A stretch of 64,000 bases of DNA from Agrypnia vestita (taxonomy: Eukaryota > Arthropoda > Insecta > Trichoptera > Phryganeidae), in the NCBI GenBank assembly GCA_016648135.1, contig JADDOH010016773.1, positions 1 through 64,000 on the forward strand, written 5' to 3'. The notes beneath the pieces were generated by a model. It worked only from the letters and a program-made list of their open reading frames with translations. It was not told the origin of the DNA and ran no database searches. Below, piece by piece: positions 52,592-62,858 of the stretch. Position numbers and translations under genes: made by a program. The first letter of the stretch is position 1. Every line of letters begins with the position of its first letter.

Positions 52592-53035
52592 ACCCGTATT
52601 CTGAACTAAGCAATATTGCTATTTCTTGACAGTTATTGTATAACATTGTAAACCAGTCAATTTTGACGTTTTAAGTTAGACAGGTTTGAAATTAATGAAT
52701 TCAATCAATTAGAAAGCTCATTATTCATAATTGTAAAAAACGTTAGTTTACGTTTTAGAGCTGTCTGATTGATTGAATCAATTAATTTCAAATCTGTCAA
52801 ACTTAAAACGTCCAAATTGGCGTCATTACAATGTTATACATGGTATAAAAATAAGCTTAGTTTTCATCACTTTTGCATTGAAACATGTTGATATTTTTCA
52901 ATACAAAAGTGGTGAAAACTAAGTTTATTTTTATTAATTATATTAATAATGTCACAACAAAATTAATTTGCTGTGTTTGAAGAAGAAGTTACACATAACT
53001 GTCAAGATACCTACAGAAATAGCAATATTGTTATT
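52592..53035. mobile_element. MITE A, copy 2, with insertion
   Basis: The left end CCCGTATTCTGAACTAAGC and right part GAAATAGCAATATTGTTAT match the family, with the internal foldback (ACAGGTTTGAAATTAATGAA and complement). It is split at about 52850-52985 by an inverted W repeat (TTTTCATCACTTTTGCATTG and complement). The 134-residue ORF at 52973-53377 starts inside it and is not a real gene. Confidence 0.7.
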
Positions 53036-53879
53036 TTTCTCCCATCACAAGATATGTCATACGTACATATAATATCTAGGTATTGTACTAATATATCTGT
53101 ATTGATATTCTTATATACAGATACCTCATCATCTTTTAAAAAATTCCTCCACAATATTTATATTCTTGAGAATATCATTATCAATTCAATATTTATGATA
53201 ATCATTTTATGCATAACAATCGTAACACCCGTCCTTAAATATGCGATGTTCATGTTGCTCTGTATCAGTAATTGTTACCAAATTTTGTTTGCTTGTTCGC
53301 CGTTTGCACTGTACCTACCTACACGTCTGATCGCCGTGCATGTAATGTGCTTATTTCGTTGTATGAATTCCTATTAAAAGAAAATAAAATTCGTAGGTAA
53401 TGGTGAAATCATTTTTGGTTAAAAATTCGCAAATAAATCTCACAACTACGCCCTTGGATCAGCTAGCTCCTCAGCAGTTACGTCGCTGAGACTAATGCAG
53501 TAAGCTCGCGACACTTTGTTGAGAGTGCACATCTTAAGCTCGTTCGCTAAATGACAGCTCAACTAACCATGGAAAGAAAATTAAATTATTTCCCAACGAT
53601 GGCGACAAAAACTACGAAGGGCTCTTCTAGGCGCACTGCGAGATGATTTGCAATTTAAGCATGTATTCGATTTGGATTTCTATACAGCGCCGTTAGCGTT
53701 TCGTATTTATTTAATGTTAATAATATTTGAAAGAAGTAATGGTTAATTTACTTCGGAATACTAACGGCAGGGGATATTGACAGATGTCAATTATCCATAA
53801 AATACATTAATTTTAATCGTTGGTAATGAAAAAAAAACTCTTGTGCAACATGGACTGTCAATCACGTTCGCGGAGGAAC
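53036..53879. other. No gene recognised
   Basis: 53036-53380 is AT-rich. 53440-53700 has mixed composition. No repeat partner was noticed. It leads into the CpG-rich segment. Confidence 0.45.
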
Positions 53880-54800
53880 AAGCAAACTTAGATACGACCC
53901 GCGCCGTCGGGATGCCGTTCAACTTTCTCGCCATTTTGTGAAAAGGCGCCGACGGTTTCCCGCCCCGGGCAGGCGGCCGGCCGAGATGGCGCGCGCCTTT
54001 CTCCCTCCCGCGCGCCGTCCCGGGCGGCTGACGCCGTCGCGCGTTTTAGAAAAGCTCGACGCAACTGCACTCACAAAAAGCACCGCAGCGAGCTCGGCAA
54101 GGCGAGTATAGGTATTCCAACTTCTTATACACGGCATATTTTCAAGGTCAAGCTGGGGTCACATTCCAATATGGCGGACTCGCGCGCATGCGCACGTAGC
54201 GGCGCGAGCGAGACAACGCTACTTCGCCGGCCGCACCGCGCAGTAAAAATATCCAGTAAATACAAACTAATAAAAAGTGACAATCATTACTATGATGCGC
54301 GATGTATTGATTCTGTATTGATATGTACTTTACTACTTAGTGCTATTGTTTTAGTGTCTCTACCGCGCGCTAGAATGCAGCCCCGTGTGCGCGCGCAGTG
54401 CAGATGGCGACACCCGCGCGAACGTCAGCTCAGTTCGGAGCGATCTTTGCGCGGGAGCGGTGTTCGCCTGTCTTGTGTCAGTTTCTTTTTGCCTCGCACG
54501 GCGATGTTCGGCCGCTGCGGTCGCGACCACGACGCGAAATCGCCTCGAATCGCGCTTTGCCGTCGGTTTTGCCGCGTTGAGAGTGATATTTGACGGGTTT
54601 CCGGGACCAGGTCGGAGGTTAGTGGTGAAAACTCGCGAGTTCTCCGCGGCGGTCAGTGTTGGTGAGCCAATGTTGGGCAGTTCTTGTGGCGGGCTGGTCG
54701 GCCGGTATGTACACAGCGCCGAGCCGAGATATTGGAATTTCGCCCATTTTTTGCGCCAGACGAAAGAGTGCACTTCTTGCGATTGTGCACAATTTTCTCG
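53880..54800 (+). promoter_or_regulatory. CpG-rich promoter-like segment with candidate first exon
   Basis: About 920 bp of very high GC and CpG, unlike everything around it. It has an exact NRF1/ewg-type site CGCGCATGCGCA (54183-54194), a YY1-like AATATGGCGG (54169-54178), and an arthropod initiator TCAGT at 54430-54434. A consensus splice donor TCG|GTAAGT follows at 54801. No TATA box is visible. It looks like a housekeeping-type promoter plus 5' UTR exon whose later exons lie beyond recognisable sequence. Orientation is inferred from the donor only. Confidence 0.5.
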
Positions 54801-54804
54801 GTAA
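54385..54804 (+). CDS. Open frame over the candidate first exon (doubtful coding)
   Basis: A 139-residue frame starting MCARSADGDTRANVSSVRSD and running across the donor at 54801. Two other long frames overlap the same DNA in other phases, as expected for GC-rich sequence. No domain or signal is recognised. If translated, only the part up to the donor would be used; a 5' UTR is more likely. Confidence 0.15.
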   Translation: MCARSADGDTRANVSSVRSDLCAGAVFACLVSVSFCLARRCSAAAVATTTRNRLESRFAVGFAALRVIFDGFPGPGRRLVVKTREFSAAVSVGEPMLGSSCGGLVGRYVHSAEPRYWNFAHFLRQTKECTSCDCAQFSR

Positions 54805-54806
54805 GT
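54801..54806 (+). other. Candidate splice donor GTAAGT
   Basis: GTAAGT directly after TTTTCTCG, at the edge where GC content falls sharply to AT-rich, intron-like DNA. No acceptor could be tied to it within the window. Confidence 0.45.
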
Positions 54807-55100
54807 CAAAATGGTATTATATTTAGTTTAAACGCATTTGCAATAAAGAATTTCTGTCGTCTAAGGGACGTGTATGAAGTTGATTCGATCTTGAAACCAG
54901 ACACAACATAATAATGAATTTTATAAACACAACGTATTATTGACGATTAAAGTACAACACAAGCAAAAGAACCCCATAAATATAACTTATTTTCTTTTTG
55001 AATGTATAAATAAACAGGCCGTGTTATATCATCTTTCAGACTTTTCATGTGATATCACCGATAAGACCTCAATAATAAAATTAAGTATCTGACTTGCTTA
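54807..55100. other. No gene seen; possible intron start
   Basis: AT-rich DNA following the candidate donor. Confidence 0.4.
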
Positions 55101-55109
55101 TATACATAC

Positions 55110-55295
55110 AAAATCTACATGTTTCGGTTCTTTTCTTCAAGATGAGTTTGTACTTATCTTGAAGTACAAACTCATCTTGAAGTACTTACTCATCCTGAAG
55201 TATAAAGTTAGTATACAAATCATCCTGAAGAAGAGAACATTGTTCTCAAATATGTATGTAGATTTCGCATCTAATAAAGTGTTGTAAACATAGTT
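55110..55295. ncRNA. Inverted hammerhead-like pair (repeat W relative)
   Basis: The plus core near 55225 is CTGAAGA-AGAGAACATTGTTCTC-AAAT, with a perfect GAGAAC/GTTCTC stem. The minus core near 55125-55145 is TTGAAGA-AAAGAAC-CGAAAC. The outer parts, AAATCTACATGTTTCGG and TATGTATGTAGATTTCGC, pair. Between them CATCTTGAAGTAC units repeat. Cores are decayed. Confidence 0.35.
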
Positions 55296-55439
55296 ATTTG
55301 ATTTCAATTTATAATTATCACACAGTGCTGCTATCAGAACTACTATAATTATTTTTGTATGATCGACAATTCTCTTGAGTAAAGGTATTATATTCTATTA
55401 TGAATTGATATGCCAATTACCTATCCTGGTCGTAACCTT

Positions 55440-57445
55440 ACAAATAAATATAATATCCTCCTCATCTCAGCATAAATGTGATATTCTCAACAAGCCCTCA
55501 GTATAAATGCAATATTCTCGACATGATTGCAGTATAAACGTGATATCCTCAACAAGCCCTCAGTATAAATGCAATATTCTCGACATGATTTCAGTATAAA
55601 TGTGATATCCTCAACAAGCCCTCAGTATAAATGCAATATTCTCGACATGATTGCAGTATAAACGTGATATTCTCAACAAGCCCTCAGTATAAATGCAATA
55701 TTCTCGACATGATTGCAGTATAAACGTGATATCCTCAACAAGCCCTCAGTATAAATGCAATATTCTCGACATGATTGCAGTATAAACGTGATATCCTCAA
55801 CAAGCCCTCAGTATAAATGCAATATTCTCGACATGATTTCAGTATAAATGTGATATCCTCAACAAGCCCTCAGTATAAATGCAATATTCTCGACATGATT
55901 GCAGTATAAACGTGATATTCTCAACAAGCCCTCAGTATAAATGCAATATTCTCGACATGATTGCAGTATAAACGTGATATCCTCAACAAGCCCTCAGTAT
56001 AAATGCAATATTCTCGACATGATTTCAGTATAAATGTGATATCCTCAACAAGCCCTCAGTATAAATGCAATATTCTCGACATGATTTCAGTATAAATGTG
56101 ATATTCTCAACAAGCCCTCAGTATAAATGCAATATTCTCGACATGATTTCAGTATAAATGTGATATCCTCAACAAGCCCTCAGTATAAATGCAATATTCT
56201 CGACATGATTTCAGTATAAATGTGATATCCTCAACAAGTCCTCAGTATAAATGCAATATTCTCGACATGATTGCAGTATAAATGTGATATTCTCAACAAG
56301 CCCTCAGTATAAATGCAATATTCTCGACATGATTTCAGTATAAATGTGATATCCTCAACAAGCCCTCAGTATAAATGCAATATTCTCGACATGATTTCAG
56401 TATAAATGTGATATTCTCAACAAGCCCTCAGTATAAATGCAATATTCTCGACATGATTCAGTCTAAATGTGATCTCTCAACAAGCCCTCAGTATAATGCA
56501 AGATTTCGACATGATTGCCGTATAACGTGATTCCTCAACAAGCTAGTATAAATGCAAGATGTCTCGACATGTAGTTAGCGCGTATATAGTATATAGTGAT
56601 ATCCGCAAAAGCACCGTCATAGTCTGTAAATGCATATTTCAGAACATGATTTCAGTATAAATGTGATATCGCACCTCGAAACAAGCCCTCAGTATAATGC
56701 ATATTCTCGACATGATTTCAGTATAAATGTGATATCCTCAACAAGCCTTCAGTATAAATGCAATATCTCGACATGATTGCAGTATAAACGGAGATCTCAA
56801 ACAAGCTCAGTATAAAGGCAATATTATCGACATGATTGCAGTATAAACGTGATATCTCAACAAGCCCTCAGTATAAATGCCATATCTCGACATGATTGCA
56901 GTTAAAGTGAATCATCACAAGCCCTCAGTTATAAATGCAATATTCTCGACATGATTTCAGTATAAATGTGATATCCTCAACAAGCCCTCAGTATAAATGC
57001 AATATTCTCGACATGATTTCAGTATAAATGTGATATCCTCAACAAGTCCTCAGTATAAATGCAATATTCTCGACATGATTGCAGTATAAATGTGATATTC
57101 TCAACAAGCCCTCAGTATAAATGCAATATTCTCGACATGATTTCAGTATAAATGTGATATCCTCAACAAGCCCTCAGTATAAATGCAATATTCTCGACAT
57201 GATTTCAGTATAAATGTGATATTCTCAACAAGCCCTCAGTATAAATGCAATATTCTCGACATGATTGCAGTATAAATGTGATATTCTCAACAAGCCCTCA
57301 GTATAAATGCAATATTCTCGACATGATTGCAGTATAAACGAGATATTCTCAACAACCCCTCAGTACAAATGCAATATTCTCTACATAATTGCAGTATAAA
57401 TGTTATATTCTCGATAATCCTTCAGTGAACACGAATTATCCTCGA
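55440..57445 (+). repeat. Satellite array of 62-bp units (two 31-bp halves)
   Basis: About 32 units. Each has half a, CAGTATAAATGCAATATTCT plus CGACATGATT, and half b, CAGTATAAATGTGATATCCT plus CAACAAGCCCT. The halves are about 31 bp and clearly related. Units vary at a few fixed positions (T/G before CAG, ATG/ACG, TCC/TTC), giving longer-range patterns. The edges decay into diverged units. No spacers of the CRISPR kind. Confidence 0.95.
56455..56935 (+). repeat. Indel-rich stretch inside the satellite
   Basis: Within an otherwise regular array, this part carries dozens of one- to few-base losses and gains (for example GTATAATGCAAGATTTCG, GTATAACGTGATTCC) and a 60-bp scrambled stretch at 56570-56635. 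The regular phase returns at about 56940. Confidence 0.85.
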
Positions 57446-57590
57446 CATGATCTCAACATAAGAGTGTAAAACTATCTTCAAAAGCAATTTTGCTTTTCCT
57501 AAAACATAGTTTAACCCTTGTCCCTATCCATCTCCCAGTCATCTTCTTATCATGGAGCTAATTTCTTATCACGCCATCACGCGTTTCTAT
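57446..57590 (+). repeat. LINE-A 3' UTR fragment
   Basis: It matches 1525-1640: AACTATCTTCAAAAG, CCTAAAACATAGTTTAACCC, TATCATGGAGCTAATTTC. It directly abuts the satellite edge. Confidence 0.65.
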
Positions 57591-58609
57591 TTAAAAAAAT
57601 CACAAAATAAAACAAGATTCATATCTCAAAATTGATCGTGATATCTTTTTATTTTCAAATATTTGAAGAGACTGCTAAAGAGACATCTATTTTATTCGCT
57701 GGTAATAATAACGGTGTTTTTTTTTTATCTAAGTTTGTATCTAAGTTTATATAAATAAATAAATGTTTTTTCTTTTTTAATGATGAAGGTCTGATAAAAA
57801 TGGTTTAAAAATTTATTTTCATGTTTTTATTAGCTATGTTAATTTAAAAACGAATTATTTTCTTTAGATATACTCTTTTACGGTAGTAAGTAGTATCTGA
57901 AAAAAAAGGTTTTACGGAAAACCTATGTGTATTACACATTTTTGAGGGAGTATTTAAGGGGATGTAGATTATTTTTATGTTTTTTTTTGCATATTTTTTA
58001 TAAATCATCTGTTTTTATTATTTTTTTATTGGTTATTTTAGTTAATTACTGTGCGATATTTATTTATTTACATCTCCAAAGCCTAAAGCTCTAAAGCCCT
58101 TTACTTTATAATTTGTACAAAGTTGATAAACAATGGACAATAGAAATAATTTATAAAAAAAATACAAATGTAAACTTAAATTATTTCGAAACATAATCAA
58201 GAACAATATAAATGTAGAATTAAAGGAGACAATAAAACAATAACAGTAATTCGATGAAATTAGAAATATAAATAATAATTTTACACAATATATATCAATG
58301 AAATTAAATTAAAAAATAGTAATTTTATATAATAGGCGATTCAATAGGCAATATAACAAAATTGTAGAAGAATAAATAAAACAATATATATTAATTCAAT
58401 GAAAAAATTTAGAGTAAAAATATTTTTTAGAAATAATAATTGTATGAATAGGCGAGTTAACAAAAAAAAATATTTATGCGTGTAAATGTTATATTTCTGC
58501 ATCAACCCTACTACGAGTATTAACAAAAATGATAGTCAGAACTTTCTTGTAACTGTAAAATAGGTGAAACATTGATTGTAACAATAAATCTTTTACGTGC
58601 TACCTCTCT
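57591..58609. other. No gene seen; AT-rich
   Basis: Low-complexity AT-rich DNA with T and A runs. The 61-residue minus ORF at 58341 is without motif. Confidence 0.55.
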
Positions 58610-58763
58610 AAGGGCCGGTTGCATCAACTCGGTTTATAGTAATATTTCGTTTAAAGCATAGATTTTTGCGTTCTCCGCCAATCAATCAACCCGTTTCCGT
58701 AAAAATCTACGCTTTAAACGAACTTTTACATTAAAGTGAGTTGATACAACCGGCGCGGCCCTT
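58610..58763. mobile_element. MITE D, copy 2 (compact, about 154 bp)
   Basis: A complete foldback: AAGGGCCGGTTGCATCAACT at the left, AGTTGATACAACCGGCGCGG at the right. Inside, AAAGCATAGATTTTTGCG and AAAATCTACGCTTTAAAC pair. The right end has an extra GCGC. Related termini are at 49945-50465, and a fragment lies inside LINE-C at 63.0 kb. Confidence 0.8.
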
Positions 58764-58884
58764 GGAAAGCTGCTCCTGTTTGAAGAAAGAGTTCACTTAC
58801 AGTGAATATAATCAAAGTAACGCACGTAATTCAATCTATAACGGATAGTAGACGGATGTACAGTATAACAGATATGTTTGTTCA
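58764..58884. other. Spacer
   Basis: Short spacer, no signal. Confidence 0.4.
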
Positions 58885-59266
58885 TTATCATCATCATCTT
58901 CTTCCACTTGTCCTAGTAGGGTTGGGGGCCCAAAGACTCGACAAGGTGCTTCCATGATCCCCTGTCTTGCTCTGCTTCTGCTCGAGTCAACCAGTCCAGA
59001 CCCATTCTGTTTTCAAATAATTTTTTTTGTTGTCTCTCCCAGCTTAACCTGGGTCGACCCACCGGCCGTCTTCCCTCCGGGGTTTCCAAGAGGATCCTTC
59101 TTGGTAATCGTTCCTCTGGCGTTCTGAGCACATGTCCAAGCCACCTCAGTTGCGATTTTTCTATGTGCAGGAGTAGGGACTCCATGCCGAGTGTGTGCCT
59201 TATGTCGGCACTTCTCACTCTGTCCATCAGTGTGACTCCCGCTAGCCCCCTTAGAAAACTCATCTC
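58885..59266 (-). pseudogene. LINE-B-like ORF2 C-terminus with (GAT)n tail
   Basis: The minus strand reads EMSFLRGLAGVTLMDRVRSA, DIRHTLGMESLLLHIEKSQL, RWLGHVLRTPEERLPRRILL, GRRPVGRPRLSWERQQKKLF, then RAEAEQDRGSWKHLVESLG. It is intact to the stop at 58913, then a GATGATGATAATG tail (58885-58898). 5'-truncated at the junction with another LINE. Confidence 0.88.
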
Positions 59267-59344
59267 CTTTGTTTGTTTGTTCTCTGAATAAAATTGTAAT
59301 AGGTCAGGGCTGTTAAAATAATTAGGCAGAATTTTAAAAGGCAT
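58913..59344 (-). pseudogene. Chimeric 143-residue frame joining two LINE tails
   Basis: The first 26 residues (MPFKILPNYFNSPDLLQFYS plus ENKQTK) belong to the LINE-J tail; the rest, from EMSFLRG on, to the other LINE. The frame stays open across the insertion point near 59266. Insertion junctions rarely keep a frame, but no promoter or expression evidence exists. Confidence 0.6.
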
Positions 59345-59860
59345 ATTAAATCTGAAATGGTTCTTCTTTCACTTAATTTTAATAAACTCATTAAACTTAA
59401 CAGAGAATCATAATTTAATTGTTCTCTTGGAATACGTTATTTATAATTGACAGCTCTTAAAAATTTGTTTTGTACCGTTTCTATTGTTTGAGAGTGTACA
59501 TTCTACTTCGCCACTTTGAAAATGTTAGGATTTGTACTCAGTACAAATCCTAACATTTTCAACGACGTATTCGCGATATTGTTGATATGTTGTGCAAATG
59601 ACAGTTTTTCATCAAATAATACACCGAGATCATTATTTTCCGATATCTACAGATTTAAGGCCATTGTTGTCAATGGAGTATTCGAATATGATAGGTTTTT
59701 TAATCCTGTGAAATCTAATTATTTGGCATTTGTTAATTTTTAGGTATAGTTTATTGCTTTTGCCCCATACATTAATGTCAGTAGAGCCGCGGTAAATAAT
59801 AATTTTTATTAGAGATGCGTACACGGAACACGTGTCGCAGCAATATTCTGACTGTTCTCA
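59267..59860 (-). pseudogene. LINE-J reverse transcriptase region (Jockey/R1-like)
   Basis: The minus strand reads WGKSNKLYLKINKCQIIRFH, KKPIIFEYSIDNNGLKSVDI, then NDLGVLFDEKLSFAQHINNI, ANTSLKMLGFVL. After a break it reads VHSQTIETVQNKFLRAVNYK, LNYDSLLSLMSLLKLSERRT and ISDLICLLKF. These are the 'LxLNxxKCxxIxFxRxK...DLGVxxDxxLxFxxHI' blocks after the catalytic palm. The palm itself (FADD) is not in the window. Confidence 0.85.
59518..59560. repeat. Perfect 20-bp hairpin at a deletion in LINE-J
   Basis: GAAAATGTTAGGATTTGTAC is followed by TCA and its exact complement. One arm is the normal KMLGFV coding sequence; the other is an inverted copy replacing the expected following 20-25 codons. Confidence 0.8.
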
Positions 59861-59871
59861 AACTGAGCCAA

Positions 59872-59985
59872 AAGCCTGTGCTATGAAAATAGGACTAACT
59901 TACCTTCTGGAATGGGACTCGAACCACCAACCACCAGATCACTAGGCGAGTGTCTTGACCACTACATCAACAAGCTACTATAAAA
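59872..59985 (-). repeat. tRNA-derived SINE S1, copy 4
   Basis: The minus strand has the A-box-like TGATGTAGTGGTCAAGACAC, the B box GGTGGTTCGAGTCCC, and a body starting GTTAGTCCTATTTTCATAGC. Its head is the best preserved of the four; the body is truncated. Confidence 0.75.
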
Positions 59986-60079
59986 TGCGCGGCGTATACA
60001 TACGTCTCGTTTGTTTAATTTTTTTATTGTTGTCAATTAAGTGTTGGGATAACAATCTTAAGATCCAAATATTGTTATT

Positions 60080-60212
60080 TTTGGAATACGACCGTACTAC
60101 AGTTTCGAGAGGAGCAGTCCCTTTCATCATCAGGTATTAACTATTTTAACTTATTAGCATTACTTGATGGATGAGAGGGACTGCTCTCGAAACTATAGTA
60201 GTAATTAATAAC
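60080..60212. repeat. Inverted repeat, arms about 35 bp
   Basis: ACTACAGTTTCGAGAGGAGC plus AGTCCCTTTCATCATC on the left and GATGGATGAGAGGGACTGCT plus CTCGAAACTATAGTAGT on the right. Possibly a short foldback element. Confidence 0.65.
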
Positions 60213-60229
60213 TCATACTCGGCCGTATT

Positions 60230-60529
60230 CCGAAATAAGCAATATTGCTATTTTTGTATCCATTTATTTTATAACATTGCAATGCCGTCAATATTGACGT
60301 TTTATGTTTTACCGGTTTGAAATTAATTAATTCAATCAATCAAAAATCTCTAAAACGTAAACAAATGTTAAGTTATCAACAATTATGAATAATGAGCTTT
60401 CTAATTGATTTAATTCGTTTAATTTCAAACCTGTCAAATTTAAAACATCAAAATTGGCGACATTACAATGTTATACAATAACTGTCAAGATGCAGAAATA
60501 GCAATATTGTTTGTTTCAGAATATGGCCG
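60230..60529. mobile_element. MITE A, copy 3 (intact reference copy)
   Basis: The termini CGGCCGTATTCCGAAATAAG and complement (TTTCAGAATATGGCCG) enclose inner arms AATAGCAATATTG and TTTGAAATTAATTAATTCAA with complements. About 300 bp, no ORF. It defines the family split at 4.9 and 52.6 kb and the deleted form in the 5.7-kb hairpin. Confidence 0.8.
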
Positions 60530-60589
60530 ATGGTGTGTATTATATCTATATACAAAATTAAAATAAAACATTATCCCAATTATAATAAT

Positions 60590-60785
60590 TTCGTTGTCTA
60601 TCCATCCGTCCGTCCGTCTGCGTCTGTCTTCGTAATTTCGTGTAACGTCCGTAATATCTTTATTGTAAAAAAAATTATTACGTAATTATTTTTTCTTTTT
60701 TTTGAATATAAATAAATAAATACTTATTTCTTAGGAACCGACATGTAAAAGTACCGTCATTGTTGACGAGTCACAGCTAGTTTTA
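60590..60785 (+). repeat. Helitron-like repeat H2, copy 2
   Basis: It ends GACGAGTCACAG then CTAG (60778-60781) followed by T. It contains TCCATCCGTCCGTCCGTCTG, TTTCGTGTAACGTCCG and GGAACCGACATGTAAAAGTA in the order seen, inverted, at 14.8-15.0 kb. Confidence 0.5.
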
Positions 60786-61239
60786 AATTAAAATGTTGCC
60801 CCAGAAGTTTACCCGCCGAATCATTCAACGGCTACAACAAATCCACGATTTGCTTTGCCGAGAGGAACCGATGCAAGGGTGACCACTCCTGTGATATATC
60901 CGGGAAAGGGCGGGCCACCTTTCATAATTTCCCCAGCCTTGCTGAGGAGAAAAGCGGCCCACTCGCGCCTTCGGTGCGTTCACAATGTTCTGCTTTTTGA
61001 AGATTGATTGCGGCGCCGGCCCATCTCATCGGGAGAACTGCGGAAGGTCGTTGCTTGTCTTGTGACCCCTGCCGTGATCGATGATCCATCTAGGAGCATT
61101 ATTCTTCACGTTCTGTGCTGTGCGAAGACATTACGTTTGATTGCTTATTGTGTTTCCACGCAGTTAATGCAGAGGCAGACAACCATCGTCTCGTTATCAT
61201 CATTTGCGTCTTTTCGTCAAGGGTAGTTTGAAAAATCTC
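60786..61239. other. No gene recognised; moderately GC-rich
   Basis: 60860-61130 has coding-like composition (GGGCGGGCCACC, GAAAAGCGGCCCACTCGCGC) directly upstream of LINE-H and may be its degraded 5' part, but no motif can be read. Confidence 0.35.
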
Positions 61240-61810
61240 AACAGAAGAATAATTTAAAAAGGGAAGATGTAACATACTCGCTAATGGGACTCAGCTGAAA
61301 CAGGTTGGCAGATTTAAATATCTCAGGGTCGAATTCTCCAGCGATGGACGCAAGATGGAGGAATAGATCGAAGAATAGGCGCGGCAAGCGGTGTGTTACG
61401 TCCTCTCTACAGCTCAGTGATAAGGAAAGCTGAGCTTAGTATCGAGACAAAGATGGCAGTGTTCAAAACGGCATACCGCCCGACGCTTACGTACGTTCAC
61501 CAGAACGAACACGCTATAGAGTCCTAGCGGCCGAAATGAAGTAGGTACTCGAGAGGAGTGGCAGGGGTTACGAAATGGGATCGAAATAGAAAACTCGACG
61601 ATCCGAGACGATCTAAACATTGAACCACTGCTACTCTTGATAGAAGGAAGACATCCAGCAGGCCGCCCCAGACACAGTTGGGCGAGGCAACTCCAGAAAC
61701 TGTGAGGAAAGGATGGGACGGAGGCCGCACAATCAGCGCGAGACGGAGGCGCCTTGTCGATGCACTGGTCCCCGACCCGAATAGGACAAGAGTAAGAAGA
61801 TGAGGACGAC
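61240..61810 (+). pseudogene. LINE-H ORF2 C-terminal remnant
   Basis: The plus strand reads GTQLKQVGRFKYLRVEFSSD, then VIRKAELSIETKMAVFKTAY, RPTLTYV. After frame changes and a deletion it reads TIRDDLNIEPLLLLIEGRHP and AGRPRHSWARQLQKL, then a stop. The GHVxR block is deleted between LLxxIE and GRP. Decayed, with a GAAGATGAGGACGACGG tail. Long minus-strand frames at 61414-61920 are shadows of it. Confidence 0.75.
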
Positions 61811-62858
61811 GGAAGAAGTAATGGATAATGGATATATAAATAACAGCGATTGACAATATAAATCAAAATATAATGAAGTAAAGAAATTAAACATGAAATA
61901 ATTAATCGAAAACAAAACAAACTAGAAGAAAGAATAATATTGTATTTTAAAAAATAATAAATCGCGCTTTGAAAAAAAAATAAAACAAGTAGAACGCGTT
62001 TATAAAACTCCTAAAAGTTATAGGTGACTTTGCCTTGATAGGTCGTCATTTTTTAAGTACGCCCCATGCTTTTGATTTTATTAAAATACACGAATACTGT
62101 GATCACTATATCGGAAAATACACGTATACTGTGATCACTGGGAGTGTTAAAAAATATTTTCTCTTCTTTAGCAATTTTGTATAAAGATGTGTTTTTATGT
62201 TTGTTTTAGTTATAATATAATTTTCTACCATTTGGTCTTCATCTCATTGAATCTTGTAATCAATCTAAACTCAAACGTCAAAATTTCGATGCCGTTTTCA
62301 AAGTGCGTTAGTTATTCTCATATTAATGATTGTGTCCAACCACAAAGTTAATGCTATAAACATCAAAAATATATATATATATATTTTTTTGTAGATTCAG
62401 TTCATCGTTTGAAAAAGGTTCCCGACCACCGAACCAGTACACACCAATCATATTTTTTAATTTAAAAACTGCTGTGATGAGTTACTGGTGGAAAGTGAAT
62501 TGTAAAATCGGTCTACGGGTGTAGAATTTTCTTAACATTAGAAAATCCAGCCGACAAATGACCTTAAAAATTTCAATTGTTTTGTTTGATGTTTTCTCGT
62601 AAGTAGATAATTTGAAAATTGGTTTTAAAGATTGTATTTTGTTGTAAGAATAAAATTAATTAACTCGATGCCATTACTTTCAAATGGGAAATATATTTCA
62701 ACACTGTAAACTACCGGCAGAATTTAATACAAAAATTGATGCATTTTTTTTTATATATTAATGATATTGTGTTCACATTAGTGCGTAGGTATTTACTTAC
62801 TATTTTGAAATTAATACCAGAATATAGGTATATCATTGAAAAATTAGGTAAAATTGTC
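61811..62858. other. No gene seen; AT-rich
   Basis: AT-rich, with (AT)n at 62368-62385 and an ACACG(A/T)ATACTGTGATCACT pair near 62087 and 62121. No coding frame. Confidence 0.5.

Noticed and set aside
52973..53377. 134-residue hydrophobic open frame, possible membrane protein
   Set aside because: It begins inside a split MITE A copy and its hydrophobicity follows from AT-rich codons; no family signature.
54171..54593. 140-residue frame in the CpG-rich segment as a host protein
   Set aside because: Several long frames overlap here on both strands, as expected from GC richness with few stops; no domain, and a 5' UTR explains the region better.
55440..57445. CRISPR-like regular array
   Set aside because: The 62-bp units are contiguous and nearly identical throughout; there are no unique spacers, no leader and no cas genes. 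It is a eukaryotic satellite.
59518..59560. Rho-independent terminator
   Set aside because: Perfect hairpin but no bacterial context and no U-tract; it sits within a LINE reading frame in insect DNA.
61414..61920. 168-residue minus-strand open frame
   Set aside because: Antisense to the LINE-H remnant; composition follows the plus-strand codons and no domain is seen.
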